Of a stretch of DNA of 64,000 bases, positions 9,319 to 21,740 are shown in pieces (within the stretch, counting starts at the first letter, position 1; every line of letters begins with the position of its first letter). The position numbers were made by a program, and so were the translations under genes. Origin of the DNA: Phlebopus portentosus (Eukaryota; Basidiomycota; Agaricomycetes; Boletales; Boletinellaceae); contig JAYXKI010000014.1 in assembly GCA_037892935.1 (NCBI GenBank), positions 1 to 64,000 of the forward strand, in the 5' to 3' direction. Under the pieces are notes generated by a model, which worked only from the letters and a program-made list of their open reading frames with translations, made no database searches and had not been told where the DNA came from.

Positions 9319-12286
9319 ATGTACAAGGACAATTTTTTCAATTCTTCAAAGGCCCTCAATCGCTCCCGACAGTCAGTACAAAACCTGAAGAAGGCGAATG
9401 ATTTACTCCAAGAGGAGATCAGCAAACAGAACGACTTACTTTCAATGAAAGAGCGCGAAGTACATAGTCTTCGTGCTCTATGCGACTGGAATCGAGAGGT
9501 GTTCAGTGCGGTCCATATTCGTGCAACTGAGCATTGGAATAATTTCGCTGCGGCCGATAAACAACGCTTAATGTTGCTAAAGAGAATGTCAATCGAGTCG
9601 GGCCGCATGTCTCATTTGGAAGCATCATTAGAGGAGAGTCGCAAGATCAACCACCGGTGGAGATCACGACTTGCGTATGTTCGTAGGCGAATCAACGACC
9701 TGCAGAAGATGAAGAATTCAATCAATAAGTTTTTGGGACTTACCAACAAGGGTGCATACTCGACCACTATTCGCTCCCTCGCCTTTCACCTCAGGCAGCT
9801 TGGCTGTTCTGGCAGAGCCACTGGAACAGCCATTGATGCCTTTGTTCAGATCGTATCAGGCTTTCTCGGACCCAAGGGGCGAAAGAAGAAGAGTTCCAAA
9901 AAAATGTCGGCTCGGACAGTCGGTCGGATTGTGACTGAGGGCGGTGTCATGTCCCTCATCCAGATGGGATTTGACCTGAAAAAGAGCGAATGTAAGTACT
10001 GCTGTTGTTTCAAGCAGGAGGGTGCTGTTACTTATCTGAGCAGCTTTTACAACTGGGGGGGATGGGACGACTCACAAACATCAGAACTTCGAGGCCACGA
10101 ATGTCAACATTACGAAACGAGAAGAAAGTTCGAATGGCGATAGGCGGCCATACGAGTCATTGAAGCACGAAATTAAGTTCTTGAAGGTCGAACATACCGC
10201 AAATCATCGTGCAGAAACACAAAGAACGATGCTGATCGAAAGCCTTCAAGAAGCAGTCGACGTCTTCAACAGAAGCCCTCTAGGGCTGGCCTGTAATACC
10301 CCAGGCCAAATACTCAATGACGAGAGTATGGCAATGAAATATTCAGGGACCCACGGGGACCATGCCGAAGACCAGAAAGCAAAGCATAGGCTTCTGGGTG
10401 AATGGAAACGAGAGCTCTCGATGCGAGGCATCGGAGCGCAACATTTCCATTCAAAAACAAAAGAAGAGCAGGAATCACTTACCAAGGAGGCTCAATCAAC
10501 GATGATCGAACAATTGGGAGGGGAAGCAGTCTGGCAAACACTGGATGAGGAGGAGAAGGAACGTCTACAAGCCGAGTTGCTCTCGAAAATTTGCGCGAGT
10601 CTCTATCCTGAAGCTCTAGAGCAGCTTTCTGAAGAAGAAAGGCGCAACACGGGTTTATGGGTGTGGGCTGGGTGTGGGATGCACAAAGACTTGAATGCTG
10701 TCAAAGGAGGGGAGTTAGCAATGCGAGCGAAGTGGGTGGAGCTCGGGGTCGCACCTGTTCCTCTGCCAAACAAGGACAACGCAGCTGTTCTTGAGGCACT
10801 GGAGCCCACTGCTGAAGAACCTGACGGAGAGTTCGATGAAGCGCACATGAATCCGTTTAATGCGTCTGCTGATGAAGCTACAAGCGCAGCGATGTTACAA
10901 AGCCACCAAGGTGAAGAAGAAGAGAGTGGTGAAGACGAACAGCAACATCACTTACAGAACTTGGATGTGGAAGGAGTCGACCAAGTTGTGAAGGGTGTCG
11001 TGAAGCGCGCAAAGGAGGCAACGCAGGGAGGTGGTATGAAACTAGGAGACCTGGTGGGCGACTACGTCAGAAACAAAGACGACAAGAAAGGACAACAAAA
11101 TACCTTCAAAGATTACCGCTGTAGAGTCCTGGATCGGCTTGGAAACTTCCCAAACACGTCCAGTACACGCTACTCATCGTATCTCGACGCCGCGGCGGAG
11201 ATGTTACCGAATCGACAAATGTACATTGACTTTGTGCACCGCACTCGAAACTTGAAGGAAAAAAGAAATCTTACCAATATGGAGGTGAATATTCTGAAGG
11301 GTCTCAACGATTGGCCGACGATGACGGAGCTAGCGGTCCTCGTTCTTTATCGTGAGGCAATCTCTGTCGAATACATTACCACTGTCCGTGGAAAGCGAAA
11401 CGAACCTGTGAATGCACTGAAAATGGGCCCATTCCATGAAAAAGTGAAGACTCACATCAAAGCACTCATAAACGACTCCCTGATAATCCTTGCACCGGAT
11501 GCAGACCCTCGAAAAGCGACGCTGGGAGGTTTGGAGGAATGGATAAGCGCTGACGCGGTCAGCGCTATCCATACCTACAAACCAAACTTACCATACTTGG
11601 AGGATGTCTTTAAAGCATTTCTCTTGGGGACCTTAGAGACTTGGGAACGATTCAGTGCGGAATTTAATGGGGATGGAATAATTGCGGGACTTACTGGGAA
11701 GGAATGCGAACTGGCATGGATGCCAGCAACAAACGACGTCAATGAAGGAGCCCTTGGAGCCCTTCGTGTGTACATGCGGAAGAATCCAAGAGGATCCCTT
11801 CGCGGCTTCAATTCGCTATACAGGTTCAGGAGAAATGGGACAGACGAATTTAGGAATATGATACTCACCGGGCATGATCACGAGGTGTTCGTGAGAGGGG
11901 AAGCACGTCGTATCGAAGCTTTGGGTACCGAAAGGAAGAGAAACCGCGAGATCGATGAAGAAAAAGATGAGATAGCGAACAAAAGAGTCCACAAAGACGA
12001 AGAAAGACAAGAAAAACGAGCCAAGGAGCAGCAGCGACTCGATGGCATCGCGATCGTGTCCGTCCCGAGCTTGCTCACCGAGATGACCGTGAAGCAGCTG
12101 AATGACCAGCTCAAAAAACTTCGACAGCTAGACAAGCGTATCGCATCAGTGACGAGTATAAAGAAGAAAGAGGGAAAACTCGCCACGGCTCTGACAGCCC
12201 TCGTCCGAAACAACCTATGCACGGTTGACTCGATTCCCGAGCAATATCGCGAGCGTGTCATGGCTGACGTGTCCGTTCCGAAATGA
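9319..12286 (+). CDS. Large uncharacterised agaricomycete family protein with possible transposase-like core
   Basis: Two exons (9319-9991 and 10044-12286) joined by a 52-bp GT-AG intron give 971 residues in one frame. Residues ~1-130 form a coiled coil rich in Lys, Glu and Leu. A basic patch GPKGRKKKSSKK lies near 195. After the intron comes TTGGDGTTHKHQNFEA, then GDHAEDQK near 328, WVWAGCGMHKDLNAVKGG near 430, a DDKKGQ segment, and NDVNEGALGALRVYMR near 790, ending in a charged coiled coil. I recognise this as a much-expanded hypothetical family of mushroom genomes, but I know of no assigned function. The spaced Asp (DGTTHK), Asp (DHAEDQ) and Glu (NEGALG) motifs resemble an RNase-H-fold DDE layout. 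That is inference only, and a domesticated or still-mobile transposase is one reading. The start could lie in an upstream exon. Confidence 0.75.
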
Positions 12287-12571
12287 GAGCATTGGGAGAT
12301 AATAGCCACAAGGTAGCTCTGCACTTCTGACAGTCGAGATTGTAAGCCTGTAATTGATGTGAAGTCAATGTATATGCATGTGCACAAACTCAAATGGACG
12401 TACATACTGGTGATGATCCCAATTTACACACGATCGAACTGATAAACAGCATCAGATTCGTTCAGAACTGATGAAATAATGTATATTTTATTCTACGCGA
12501 TCTCGCATGATGTCCATTACAATTCCCATCCTGCTAAATCTCCCGTCTCGATTGCAGCTTGGAACCTCTTT
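12287..12571. other. Convergent intergenic region
   Basis: This is a short spacer between two genes that converge. It would hold both 3' ends. I see no further feature. Confidence 0.5.
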
Positions 12572-13488
12572 TTACAGTGCTACTTGCCGGGGAGCAGGCG
12601 TAATCCGCGTAGTATTTATCAGGTGGAAGGTACCCCGAGATCTTCGAATACCTCCTCCCGGGCTGGAGGATTGGGCAACCATCTCTATTTTCTGTGTCGT
12701 TAAGAGCGAACCAATAAAGTCAGACCGGTCGATCTGGACGCGGTGCAGAGCAGCAGAATCAAACAGCACTGCGTCACTGTTGCGCACCTCGGACACAATG
12801 CGCGCGTGTTCACGATCTACACCCCTGAGGAGAGAGGTACTCGAGCTCTGATCTGCCTGGAGAGGTAGGTAAGGAGCATTGTTACTCTGCAATATATCAG
12901 TGCTTCGTAATGATCGCAGCCGCGAGCACAACACACATTGGACTCTTCCACGGGGACAAGTCTGACAGTCCTAGTACATCGAAGGCAGTCGCATCTGCCT
13001 TGAATGCAATGCGGGCTATTCTGATCGGCATGGACAACACTTTGGTGCCTCGCGATCGGCGAGAGCTCCGTAACGTCCTTCCCTTCCACACCCTTCGAAC
13101 CGCTTCCACTGTCTCCTAATCTTACTCTTGTCGGTTCTACAGACAACGAGGAGGACGCCGTTTTTTCGCTTGTGTCCGATGCCACTTTCACACCATTATT
13201 TTCTCCACGAAACTGGTTCCTGAGTGCCACAATTCGAAATGGACATTGCTTCAGCGAAGGGACAATCCCGCCATTTTTGAGTTGACGAGATCGGATGATG
13301 CGATACGAGCAGTACATGAGAAGAAAGAGGAGTCCCACAAGTCCGAGGATGGTCAGACCAAGAAAGATAAATGGACGAGTTAGAGCCAAGTTGACACCAT
13401 CTTCGACAAGGACCGAATCGTCAAGGGCGTCCGAAGATGCGCCATCGTCCTCGACTGAAGCCAAGTTGGACGGTGAGAAGGGTGGCAT
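12572..13488 (-). CDS. Single-pass membrane protein, uncharacterised
   Basis: The ATG at 13488 opens a frame with an acidic N-terminus (SVEDDGASSDALDD), then one strong hydrophobic helix at about residues 39-62 (IFLGLTILGLVGLLFLLMY) followed by the basic stop-transfer segment RIIRSRQLK. The rest is a Ser/Arg-rich, probably cytosolic tail. A 50-bp GT-AG intron at 12887-12936 keeps the frame and joins VEESN to SNNAPYLPL, extending the protein to a stop at 12572, about 288 residues in all. There is no cleavable signal peptide. I do not recognise the family. Similar small, one-helix proteins are common between genes in basidiomycetes. The gene converges with its left neighbour. Confidence 0.6.
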
Positions 13489-13807
13489 CGCTTCGAGCGG
13501 TTACGAATACCTCGCGGGAACAGAGTGGGAAAGACTCCGGCGATGAGGCTGACGCCTATGCCTGTTATGATTCAGACTGCCACCAATACTCTTTAGGATG
13601 CGACAATAGACACAAAGAAACAGATTTATCCTAAGTCAGAGCCAGCAGCCTGAAAACACGGTCTGAACTTTTGGCGTGAATATGGATACTGACGATCGTT
13701 CATTCATTCATTCATTCCCTCTCAACCAGCAGACTACAAAAATCTATTCTGTCTATGAAATACACTGAGACAAAAACGACATGGACCATCGGATTCAAAT
13801 CCTTCTA
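13489..13807. other. Intergenic with a CATT microsatellite
   Basis: This spacer between the DUR3 stop and the membrane-protein start contains a short (CATT)n run at about 13698-13716. No other feature is seen. Confidence 0.6.
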
Positions 13808-16395
13808 TTATTTTTTTATCGCGGTGATGAGACCAGCACTGATTTGACGCAGGGCGATTCGGCTTTCCCAAATAGGAAGAATGATACAGCAAAAGCCAGC
13901 GAAGAAAGACCAAATCTTGAACCATCCTAGAGCGTAAGAAGACTTATCAGATTCATTAAAGCGTCATACACACCATCGCAACTACCATCCAAGCGGTGAA
14001 GAATCCTGGCGAGAATATGTACCCGCTTGCACCGAGCGGAATTGGCACCAGGATTGAAATGATCATAATAAGGGTCGTTGATATCCAGAAAGCACGCTTC
14101 ACATCAGCTGGCTGCGGAAGTTCCTCATCTTCCTGCTCAACGCCATTATACTCGACAGATGGAGGCGCCGATACATTCTTCTTGTCTTCTTCGACAGGGA
14201 TATTGCTAACCTGGGTAGTAGGGAGAACATCCCGGTCGTGGTGGATGTTTTGAATCATCTTGACTGAGGAGAACTAGTAAGTTGGAGGGTTGGGCGGTGA
14301 TGCAACGACCAATGCATACTGGATCGCGTCCCTCTAAAATCATAATTGTCCGGCTTTATCAAGGATAATGCGACGGCGATGACGGCACCTCCACCTATAC
14401 TCGTAACGTTCCCAGCTAGAGACGAATAATTTGCTACCAGCGTCTGGATATTAATCTCGCCGTAATAATATCGGCATGTCACAAGCCACGCCATTATCGC
14501 GAGCGCAGTGCCTCCCATCGAACCAACGAGGACGGCTATTAGAGAAAGCTTTGACCACAAGACTGTTAAGATAACAGGAAGCGTAGGAGCACCAATCACG
14601 GTCCCAGCAAAGTCTGAGGGTAAACAGCATCAAAGGACAAGTGCTTACAAACATTTTAAATACTTTCTTACAGAACATGAAGTTCATATCCACCTCTCCA
14701 GCGTTCAGAATGACACACCACACGGATATCCATACGCCCCAGACGGCAACACAAATATGCGCTATCTGAAGAAGTTCCGCGGGGCTAGCCTTGGGACGCA
14801 AATAAGTCTAATGCCATCGGGTAAGTCATATTCGCCGAAGATCAAAACAAATGACCTACTCTATAAACATCATAAGTCAGAAGAGACGAGACTGAGATGA
14901 GCTGAGCGCTGCAGGCAGAAGTGACAGCCATGTAGGTAATGATCAACATTGCAATGGCTCCTTCACGCCCGAGCAGCGCTACGGCAGCCGCGGGTGCAAC
15001 CAAGCCTGCATCCTGCTGAGAGACACTTAGCGGCTCAGGATATGTCGGAAAGACGGGGTTGTTTTGCAGAGCTCGCGCTGAGAGGCCCATAACACTCCCG
15101 AATGCAAAAGGAACAGAAAACCATGATAACCCTCCAAGCAAGTAGGCGAGTGTAGTCCCGCTTGGCTTTGAAGCAATCGCTCGCTGCCAGTACGATTGAT
15201 CAAGGAATACCGTTGAGAAGCCAAGAGTTACGGAAATTGCAGCGTCTAGAAGTACTGGTGAGAAGTCCCGATGACAACAGAATACGAACACTGAGCACGA
15301 ACATATGAAGCCAGGTTTGGACCGAAATGTGAGATAAGAACCGTTGCGATTGCCCTCTACAGGGTCGAGTTCAGCAGCCTCCGTGAGGAGGGAATGAAGT
15401 TTAGAAGGGGATCCAATAAGTTCGGATGACCCGCATGCCTAGGTGGAAGTCGTTTAGCCACTGTGCATCGACGTACATCGAGAAATAGCACCGTATAGAG
15501 AAATATCCAGATTATGACGAACACGATAGTTGTGTGCGTGTAATCAGAGATGAATGTACTCCGTAGTCCTCCAACAATAACGAAAGCGACTACGCCAACA
15601 GGCAGAAGCATAGCTGCTGCTCTGACATCCATTCCTGTCAGCGCAGAAATTGATGCACTACCTCCGAGTAAAAGAATAGCCGATACGACAAGAGAGGTGA
15701 ACAGGGCGTATGTCTCGAAAAACGTCAATCATATATAGGCGTGCACGATCGGATAAGAACATACCAAAAACATAATATGAGCAGGTGTGCCAAAGCGAGC
15801 TCTAACGATTTCAAGGAAGGTTCTTGCACCGTTGGCGTTTTCCTTCACTTTGGATGCAATAACGGAAAATATGACGATGGACACACTGTCAGAAAGAATC
15901 AGTAAAGGTCAATGCGGCAAGTGATCACGACTCACGTTCCACACACTCCGTACCTATAACATTGAAAAATGACGTTATAAACGCAGAAACATCGAAGAAA
16001 ATTGTGCTTACCACCAGCCGCCAGCCACCCCGAATTGATATACGATAAGCGAAGATACCATGATTGTAGCACTCCATGTCCAAGCCGAGACCTTGAGAGC
16101 TGCTCAGGACGTACTTGCGGAGCATCCGTAGAAGAGTACGCACAATACCAGAGCAAACCAGACCAGGCTTTACATTCCTACTTGCGCTTGAGAACTCTTC
16201 ATCTATAAAATTAATTGAATAAGGAAGAGTGATGACTCAATCGCAATGCTTACTTTCAAATGGGCTCATTTCGGTGAATTTGGTCTGGAGCCAACTTAAG
16301 ATGAGCATGAGAAGTGCAAACGCGAAGCCACCACCAAGTATGATGGCATAGCCGGATGCCTGAGGTAAATACGCATCAAATTGCCCGTTTGCCAT
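13808..16395 (-). CDS. DUR3: Urea active transporter DUR3 (sodium:solute symporter family)
   Basis: The ATG at 16395 gives MANGQFDAYLPQASGYAIIL, the usual DUR3 N-terminus with its first membrane helix. Downstream exons carry FEN-EEFSSASRNVKPGLVCSGI, VSAWTWSATIM, KENANGARTFLEIVRARFG, LLLGGSASISALTGMDVRAA, GNRNGSYLTFRSKPG, FLDQSYWQRAIASKPSGT, LGGLSWFSVPFAFGSVMGL, AVTSACSAQLISVSSLLTYD and finally FTAWMVVAM-IWSFFAGF with PIWESRIALRQI, ending TAA at 13808-13810. At least ten introns of about 50-60 bp interrupt it. Each that I checked has GT-AG ends and preserves frame, for example 13916-13973. This is a plasma-membrane high-affinity proton/urea (and polyamine) symporter with about 15 helices and a hydrophilic loop before the last helices (PVEEDKKNVSAPPS). 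It appears intact. Upstream GATA sites suggest nitrogen control. Confidence 0.93.
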
Positions 16396-17294
16396 TGCAG
16401 CGATCCTCCGTGAAGCAAGACAGTCGTAGAGCGCCCGAAAAGTGCACTAGACTTTTATCTCTATAATCCCTGGTGCTTTTAAAGATACTCGCCATCTTCG
16501 GTGTTGAAAGGCGCCCAAGCGGTCCGATAGAAGACCTAGACATCCTTCTCGGCCGTAGAATGGTGATAACAAAGATAGAGGAAGTAACCTGGGAAAAAAC
16601 TTGACCAGTGCTTCTTTCAGTACAGTACTGTACTGTACGAACACGGAGTCAATACGAACTAAGTTATCTTGGAATGGAATGCTTATCTCCAGGAAAAAGT
16701 CTTGATATGTCTTGAGGCGGTGTGCTAGTAGTACTACACTGCTCGGTAACGTTGTGACACAAGCTTATTCGACGCGTCACATGCAACTTGCCCTTGACCC
16801 TCCTCATCACCAAGACCCTCATCACCCGCTTTACTACCTGCCCTCATTCCTCTCTATCGTACCCTCGTTCCTTATTTCTTGGCCATGATAATATTGGCAG
16901 GACTAATATTTGTACGGTATGCTACCTGTTTGCCCTACGAGCTCACCACGGCACAAATGATATTGTTTTTGACCTCTGCGTGCTTTGCTTTCTCGGGTCG
17001 ACTCAAACTACAACAGATAACGTGTTTTTGATGATAAGCGAATGGATTAGAAATGGGCGTGTTATGTGGTGCAGTCGAGTAGCACGTTCCATTCCCACGT
17101 TTGATTATGTCATTTCAGACATAGTCCAGCCTTACTATCTTCATCCTACGCACAAGCAAAGTTGTGTGGCACGATGGTTTGCTCGATTAATTTTGCAATT
17201 CCCCTATCGCTTTGTCACAATTTATACCATCTCACTTGCCTGATGGGTGCGCCATTCGTTTCTCATTCGCCCACGATTGCATAGTTTATAAAGC
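16396..17294. other. Divergent promoter region of DUR3 and the next gene
   Basis: About 900 bp lie between DUR3 (-) and the hypothetical gene at 17295 (+). The DUR3-proximal part holds the GATA cluster listed separately and a perfect palindrome GTACAGTACTGTAC at 16620-16633. A 151-codon open frame at 16788-17243 has low-complexity composition and I do not regard it as a gene. Confidence 0.5.
16455..16688. promoter_or_regulatory. Cluster of GATA-factor sites upstream of DUR3
   Basis: Five matches to the fungal HGATAR core lie 60-295 bp upstream of the DUR3 ATG: TTATCT at 16455, TGATAA at 16564, AGATAG at 16573, TTATCT at 16664 and TTATCT at 16683. In ascomycetes and Cryptococcus, AreA/Nit2/Gat1-type factors bind such sites to switch on urea uptake when good nitrogen sources are lacking. 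The sites are seen directly and their role is inferred. Confidence 0.5.
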
Positions 17295-18688
17295 ATGTCC
17301 TCGACTCCGGTCCCAGATCAAGAAGCAGAGCGAGAAGACAACTTCGCGAGGGCCATAGATGAAAGTCTCTTCGGATGTCCTGACGAAACATCTCATGTAT
17401 CAGCATTTCAACAGCCGATTGAACCGCTAGACAACGCATCATCCTCCGGCGATGATGAATCTAGTCGCTCATCGATCTCAAGCGTAAGGGACTCGCTCGA
17501 TGCTCTTAGGTCTCAGGCCCGGAAAGCCATGAAGAAATCTCATAAAGCCATGAAGAAATCTCATAAGGCCATGAAGAAATCTGCCGCAGTTCTCAGCTAT
17601 CAGCAATCGACACAACGAAAGGAGCCAGACTGGGTGAGGGTAGAAAAAGGTGTCGAATATCTGCATAACGATGACGAAAACATTCTCCGCGAAACACTCG
17701 AAGGTAAGTGTATCCCTTCGGTATATTGCGATCGGATTTCTCAAGAGAAAATAAACAGCCGCTCAAAGCTATACTAATGGGGAACTTTACTTTAGAAAGT
17801 TTCATGTTGGGATTTATGGAGAATACGTTAATTGGCAAGTCAAATGTGAGTCTGGATTTTTCTCTTCGACTATAGCCGTTCCACTAAAATGTCAGTGTTC
17901 AGTCGAGCACGCCACTAGAGGATGTCAGGAACAGGCTCGGACTCTCAAAGATGCTGCAAGAAAAGTCAAGAGTTATCTGGACTTCTCAGAGCCCAGTGAT
18001 CTTGATGAAAGATTCAAACGTCTGTTCGAAAGTAAGCCACGTCTTTCTCCTTTGTTTACCTGGGTCGTCTATCCAGAATAGTAATCCGCAGCGACGAAAG
18101 ATACGAAGGAGCGCTCATATTATTCAAGGAGGGAAAGGGCAAAGACTATTATCCTTGGAAAGTAAGGAGTAAGTGTTCAGAATTTACATAATCGTAATTA
18201 CGGATTCATTCGTGTCCTGTTTTCAGTCCACCACGAGACACGGGGTTGGACTAAAGTCCGGAATACCCTGAGCGATGCAATTCAGGCAATGGAAGAGCAT
18301 CTAGAGTACGAAGAGGCGACACAAGATGCACGGAAAGATCCAATCTGGGAGCGAGTTTTCGTTGGTGCGGAATATTCACGCTTGGAAATCCAAAACCACG
18401 GATTCCGATAATATGAATACGTTCTACAGAGTTGAATAACTATCCGAAGTGCAAAGTGTTCTTCAAAGAAATTTCTGAACCTGGCCCAGATGGCGAACTA
18501 GAAAAAGTTTGGCTCCTGAAAGGTTAGTCCGACGTCTTCTAGTTTTGCGCTAAGGCTAACTTGTCACTTCAGTTGATAATCCCATTCGCGATGTCCTATT
18601 TGAAACAAAGAGTCGTATTTTTGAGGAAGCTGCTGGGCAGGTATATGACTTCTTGGCGGGAAAATTGGAAGACGAAACAAAAGAGTGA
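17295..18688 (+). CDS. Charged hypothetical protein with a 3x AMKKSHK repeat
   Basis: The ATG at 17295 starts an acidic, Ser-rich region (SSSGDDESSRSS) followed by a basic stretch in which the heptad KAMKKSH occurs twice and KAMKKS a third time, encoded by a 21-bp tandem repeat at about 17524-17583. Exon 1 ends at 17703 and an intron runs to 17795. Later exons encode ESFMLGFMENTLIGK, a helical EQARTLKDAARKVKSYLDFS segment, TRGWTKVRNTLSDAIQAMEE, NNYPKCKVFFKEISEPGP and NPIRDVLFETKSRIFEEA, ending KLEDETKE and TGA at 18688. Five or six introns of 50-90 bp fit GT-AG rules, although the one near 18405-18422 is uncertain. No domain is recognised. A soluble helical protein is likely. Confidence 0.6.
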
Positions 18689-18928
18689 TTTGTTGGATGT
18701 ATTGTAGTGTTCACGCAGTTCTCATCGCTTCGTGAGAATGTACACATGAAATCTACTGTGTTGGTTTCGCTCGTTGACACGAAGCAAACGGGGACCTTCC
18801 GACATGACTAACTTGGTTCGAAAGACAATATGTCCAGACGGAAAGAAACACGGCATCTATATAATTACCCCGAGATACAGCTTTTCGGTCCAAACAAGAT
18901 CGTATAATAATCTACATATGTCCTCTCT

Positions 18929-20233
18929 TCACTTCGTGCGCTTATAGATCTTCTCAAGGAAGCTCGTAAATACCTCGCGTTTCAATGACCCGTCAGCGGG
19001 AAGTTGATTGATAAGGCCAGTCACCTTCTCATAGCTATCCTTTTCATATGTATTGTATTTGCCTACCAAGTCGAGATCCCAATAAATTTTCTTTACACGA
19101 GCCTCCTTCTCTGGGTCTTTGCGTCCGTAGCACTCATCGAGAATGGCGCGCTGCTCGGGACTTGCGTGTGCGAGGGCGACGTTTATGAGCCAGGAGCACT
19201 TGTTGTCAATTATATCTGTCCCGATTTTACCGATTTGCTCAGGCGTGCCGAAGCAATCAAGGTAGTCGTCCTGTACCTGGAAGTATTCGCCGAGGGGAAG
19301 AAGAATGTCCTTCGCGCGCTGGAGGGACTCGGGCGAGGCCACTTCGGGAATCGTTGGTGATACAAAGTAGAGGGCAAGCGCGACGGGAAGATAGAACGAG
19401 TAGAACGCAGTCTTGTAGAGAACGATGAAACGGTGCTTTTCAAGAGAGAATTTTGACAGGTCGACGGAGTCCTCGGGGGCGGTGATCAGATCAACAAGCT
19501 GGCCCATTTCCGTTTGCAGTGTCGTTTCATGCATGAGGTCTAGCAGGTCCACATAATAAGGTTCGGAACGGAAGTGCCCACGGAATAGGTGGTAGATAGC
19601 AGCTTCGAGCATAAAAGAGTCGTTGACCGCGATGTTGCCAACTTTGGGAATTCGGTACCAGCAGGGTTGTCCTCTTCGCGTAATACTCTGGTCCATCATG
19701 TCGTCGGAGACTAGGAAGAATGCTTGAAGCTGTGGGAGTAAGAAACTCAGTACATGCTTAACAAAAGTTCATCCGAGAAACGATCTGAAGAAAAAGTAGC
19801 GGGTTTCCGAGGAGTTTGATGCTTCCAAACTGCCATAAATCAAACAGTTTCTTGCCTTTCTTTCCCAGACCGTTCCAAGTCTCCCGAACGATGCATGTGG
19901 AGATGGACTTACTAATTCTACACTCCAGCCAAGAATTGCCGCTCTTCGATATTCAGCATCATCAAGAGGACGTCCGTACAGAATTTCGACAGTGTCTGTG
20001 ACGGAAATGCCACGGTTCAATTTTCCCCCGGGCACGTTATAGTCTAAGTTCTATGCGATGATCGGAGATCAGAGATAATATTCCGTGCACGACGAACTGC
20101 GCGGACTCACGTTCTTGTACCATTCCTGGGCCTCCCTTGACATGTTCTCTTTCGCAAGATATTCGATCAGCTCATCGCGGATGCCGGGGAAGACATCGAT
20201 GAAGCGCTGGCGCTTGTCCTGTTTGCTTGACAT
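18929..20233 (-). CDS. ERG20: Farnesyl diphosphate synthase
   Basis: Three exons (20233-20111, 20050-19913, 19729-18929) give 352 residues, the normal size of fungal FPP synthase. It condenses isopentenyl diphosphate with dimethylallyl and geranyl diphosphate to farnesyl diphosphate for sterols, dolichol, quinones and prenylation. The protein starts [20 protein letters not shown]. The first Asp-rich motif is DDMMD in [19 protein letters not shown], and the second is DDYLD in [25 protein letters not shown], a conserved C-terminal block, is present, and the chain ends YKRTK. GGKLNRG in exon 2 is the conserved IPP-binding block. The intron at 20051-20110 is 60 bp. The one at 19730-19912 is unusually long for this locus at 183 bp. 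The gene converges with its left neighbour and looks intact. Confidence 0.95.
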
Positions 20234-21740
20234 GGCTGATGGAGACTCAGATGGAGATGGGGATAAGGTAGATGGGAAAGCGGCAAGAGTATTTATTTGC
20301 AGGAAACGTTGGGGAGTACCACAGAATGACTAAATGAGAGAAGATGGTCGGGGACAGAGGCCAAGGCCGTTGGGGACGAGGCGGCGTCTGTGTTTGTTTC
20401 ACGACTCAATCGCGTTTAGCCTCTTGAATATCTGATCGCACGTGATCACATCCGGTCTCAACTTGTTGATCTGTATTGTATAATTTCCGTCTTACTCAAG
20501 TAACTGATAGTAAACAGCCAATAGACATAGACAGACTAACTTCTGTCTGAGAAACTAGTATAAGAGGACCGCCTCGGCAAGCTTTATTCATACGCCGATC
20601 GAACGTATCACTAGTGGTTGCATGAGAAAATCTATTCGGGCATGAATTTCTAAGTAGTACAGACGCAGTTGAGTAGTCTTCATGGTAACGTAACTATGTA
20701 GTTACAGTACAGTGCTAAGTAGTACTTGTGAGATGAGAGATAATTTATAAACCCCAAGTCACGCTTATTGTGACGACATGTGACAGTAGTAACACGTCCT
20801 TTGGGTCGCCGCCAATTCATCATGATGTTTGCGGTTACCGTAGTACTGTCACTACTTCATTCATCCTCCTTGCGCCTGGCAACTGTCCGGTTGATCCGTG
20901 AGCTCGTATTTTCTCATGATGTTCGGGCGAATGTGGCCGCCTTGTATCGATTAAATGGCTAGTGCGTTGGAAGGAAGCTGTTGTAGCAATTCGGTGAAGA
21001 TGCTCAAGAATACCATCAGTCCGTTCGGCACTGGTAGAGAGAACATTAATTTAATAGCTGATGTTGTCTCATGATATACACATGCTGCTTGGGGGAACGC
21101 GATGCGTGAGTTTACTTCTCTTGCGAGGTGCCTGACGTTAATTATTGTCAATTTCACCGTATACCCTAGGCTCTCATGCCCCTGCTTGAGACCATTGTAG
21201 AAAAATCGAGTCTAGGGTTAGCCACTGAGGCCTTTCGCGTATGCAACCCTTCTTAGGACACAGGACAAAGGACATTCGCGTATTCCTCGGCCACCTTTGG
21301 ACAAATCTCGACGCCATCGACTGGGAATTTTGAGTGATTCTCTCAAGACAGATGCTACATATCCTCACCGCGCTGGCAATCTTCGACATTATTCATCGGA
21401 TGATGTCGTCATGTGCTGATCGGAGTACATTGCTCGTGGGAACTACGGACAACTAACCATAGGGTGAAGCGCGGCTATGAACGACTGTAGCCTGAAGGAG
21501 CGATTTGGAACGCATGTGCGTGTTCGGCGAACAAAGCGCTCATATGTCTGCAATCCAAAAACTACTCGGCTCTACCTTCGGCGAACAACTCAGGAACATA
21601 TTACGCAGACCAGATGGACAGACTGTGCGACTCCTCCGGTACGTCGTAAGTCATCATTTGCAATGATTTCTGGACTCACAGAGTATAAATTTTCTGGATG
21701 GAACGTAGTTTAGAGTCCTTCAGACAAGACAATATTCGCC
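20234..21740. other. 1.5-kb intergenic region
   Basis: This lies between divergent genes (FPP synthase and the secreted protein). I see no supported gene, only short open frames without gene-like structure. A GTTACAGTACAGTGC stretch near 20700 resembles part of the palindrome upstream of DUR3. Confidence 0.5.

Noticed and set aside
16788..17243. 151-codon plus-strand frame upstream of 17295
   Set aside because: No gene-like structure, a Cys/His/Tyr-rich chance translation, and it sits in a divergent promoter region.
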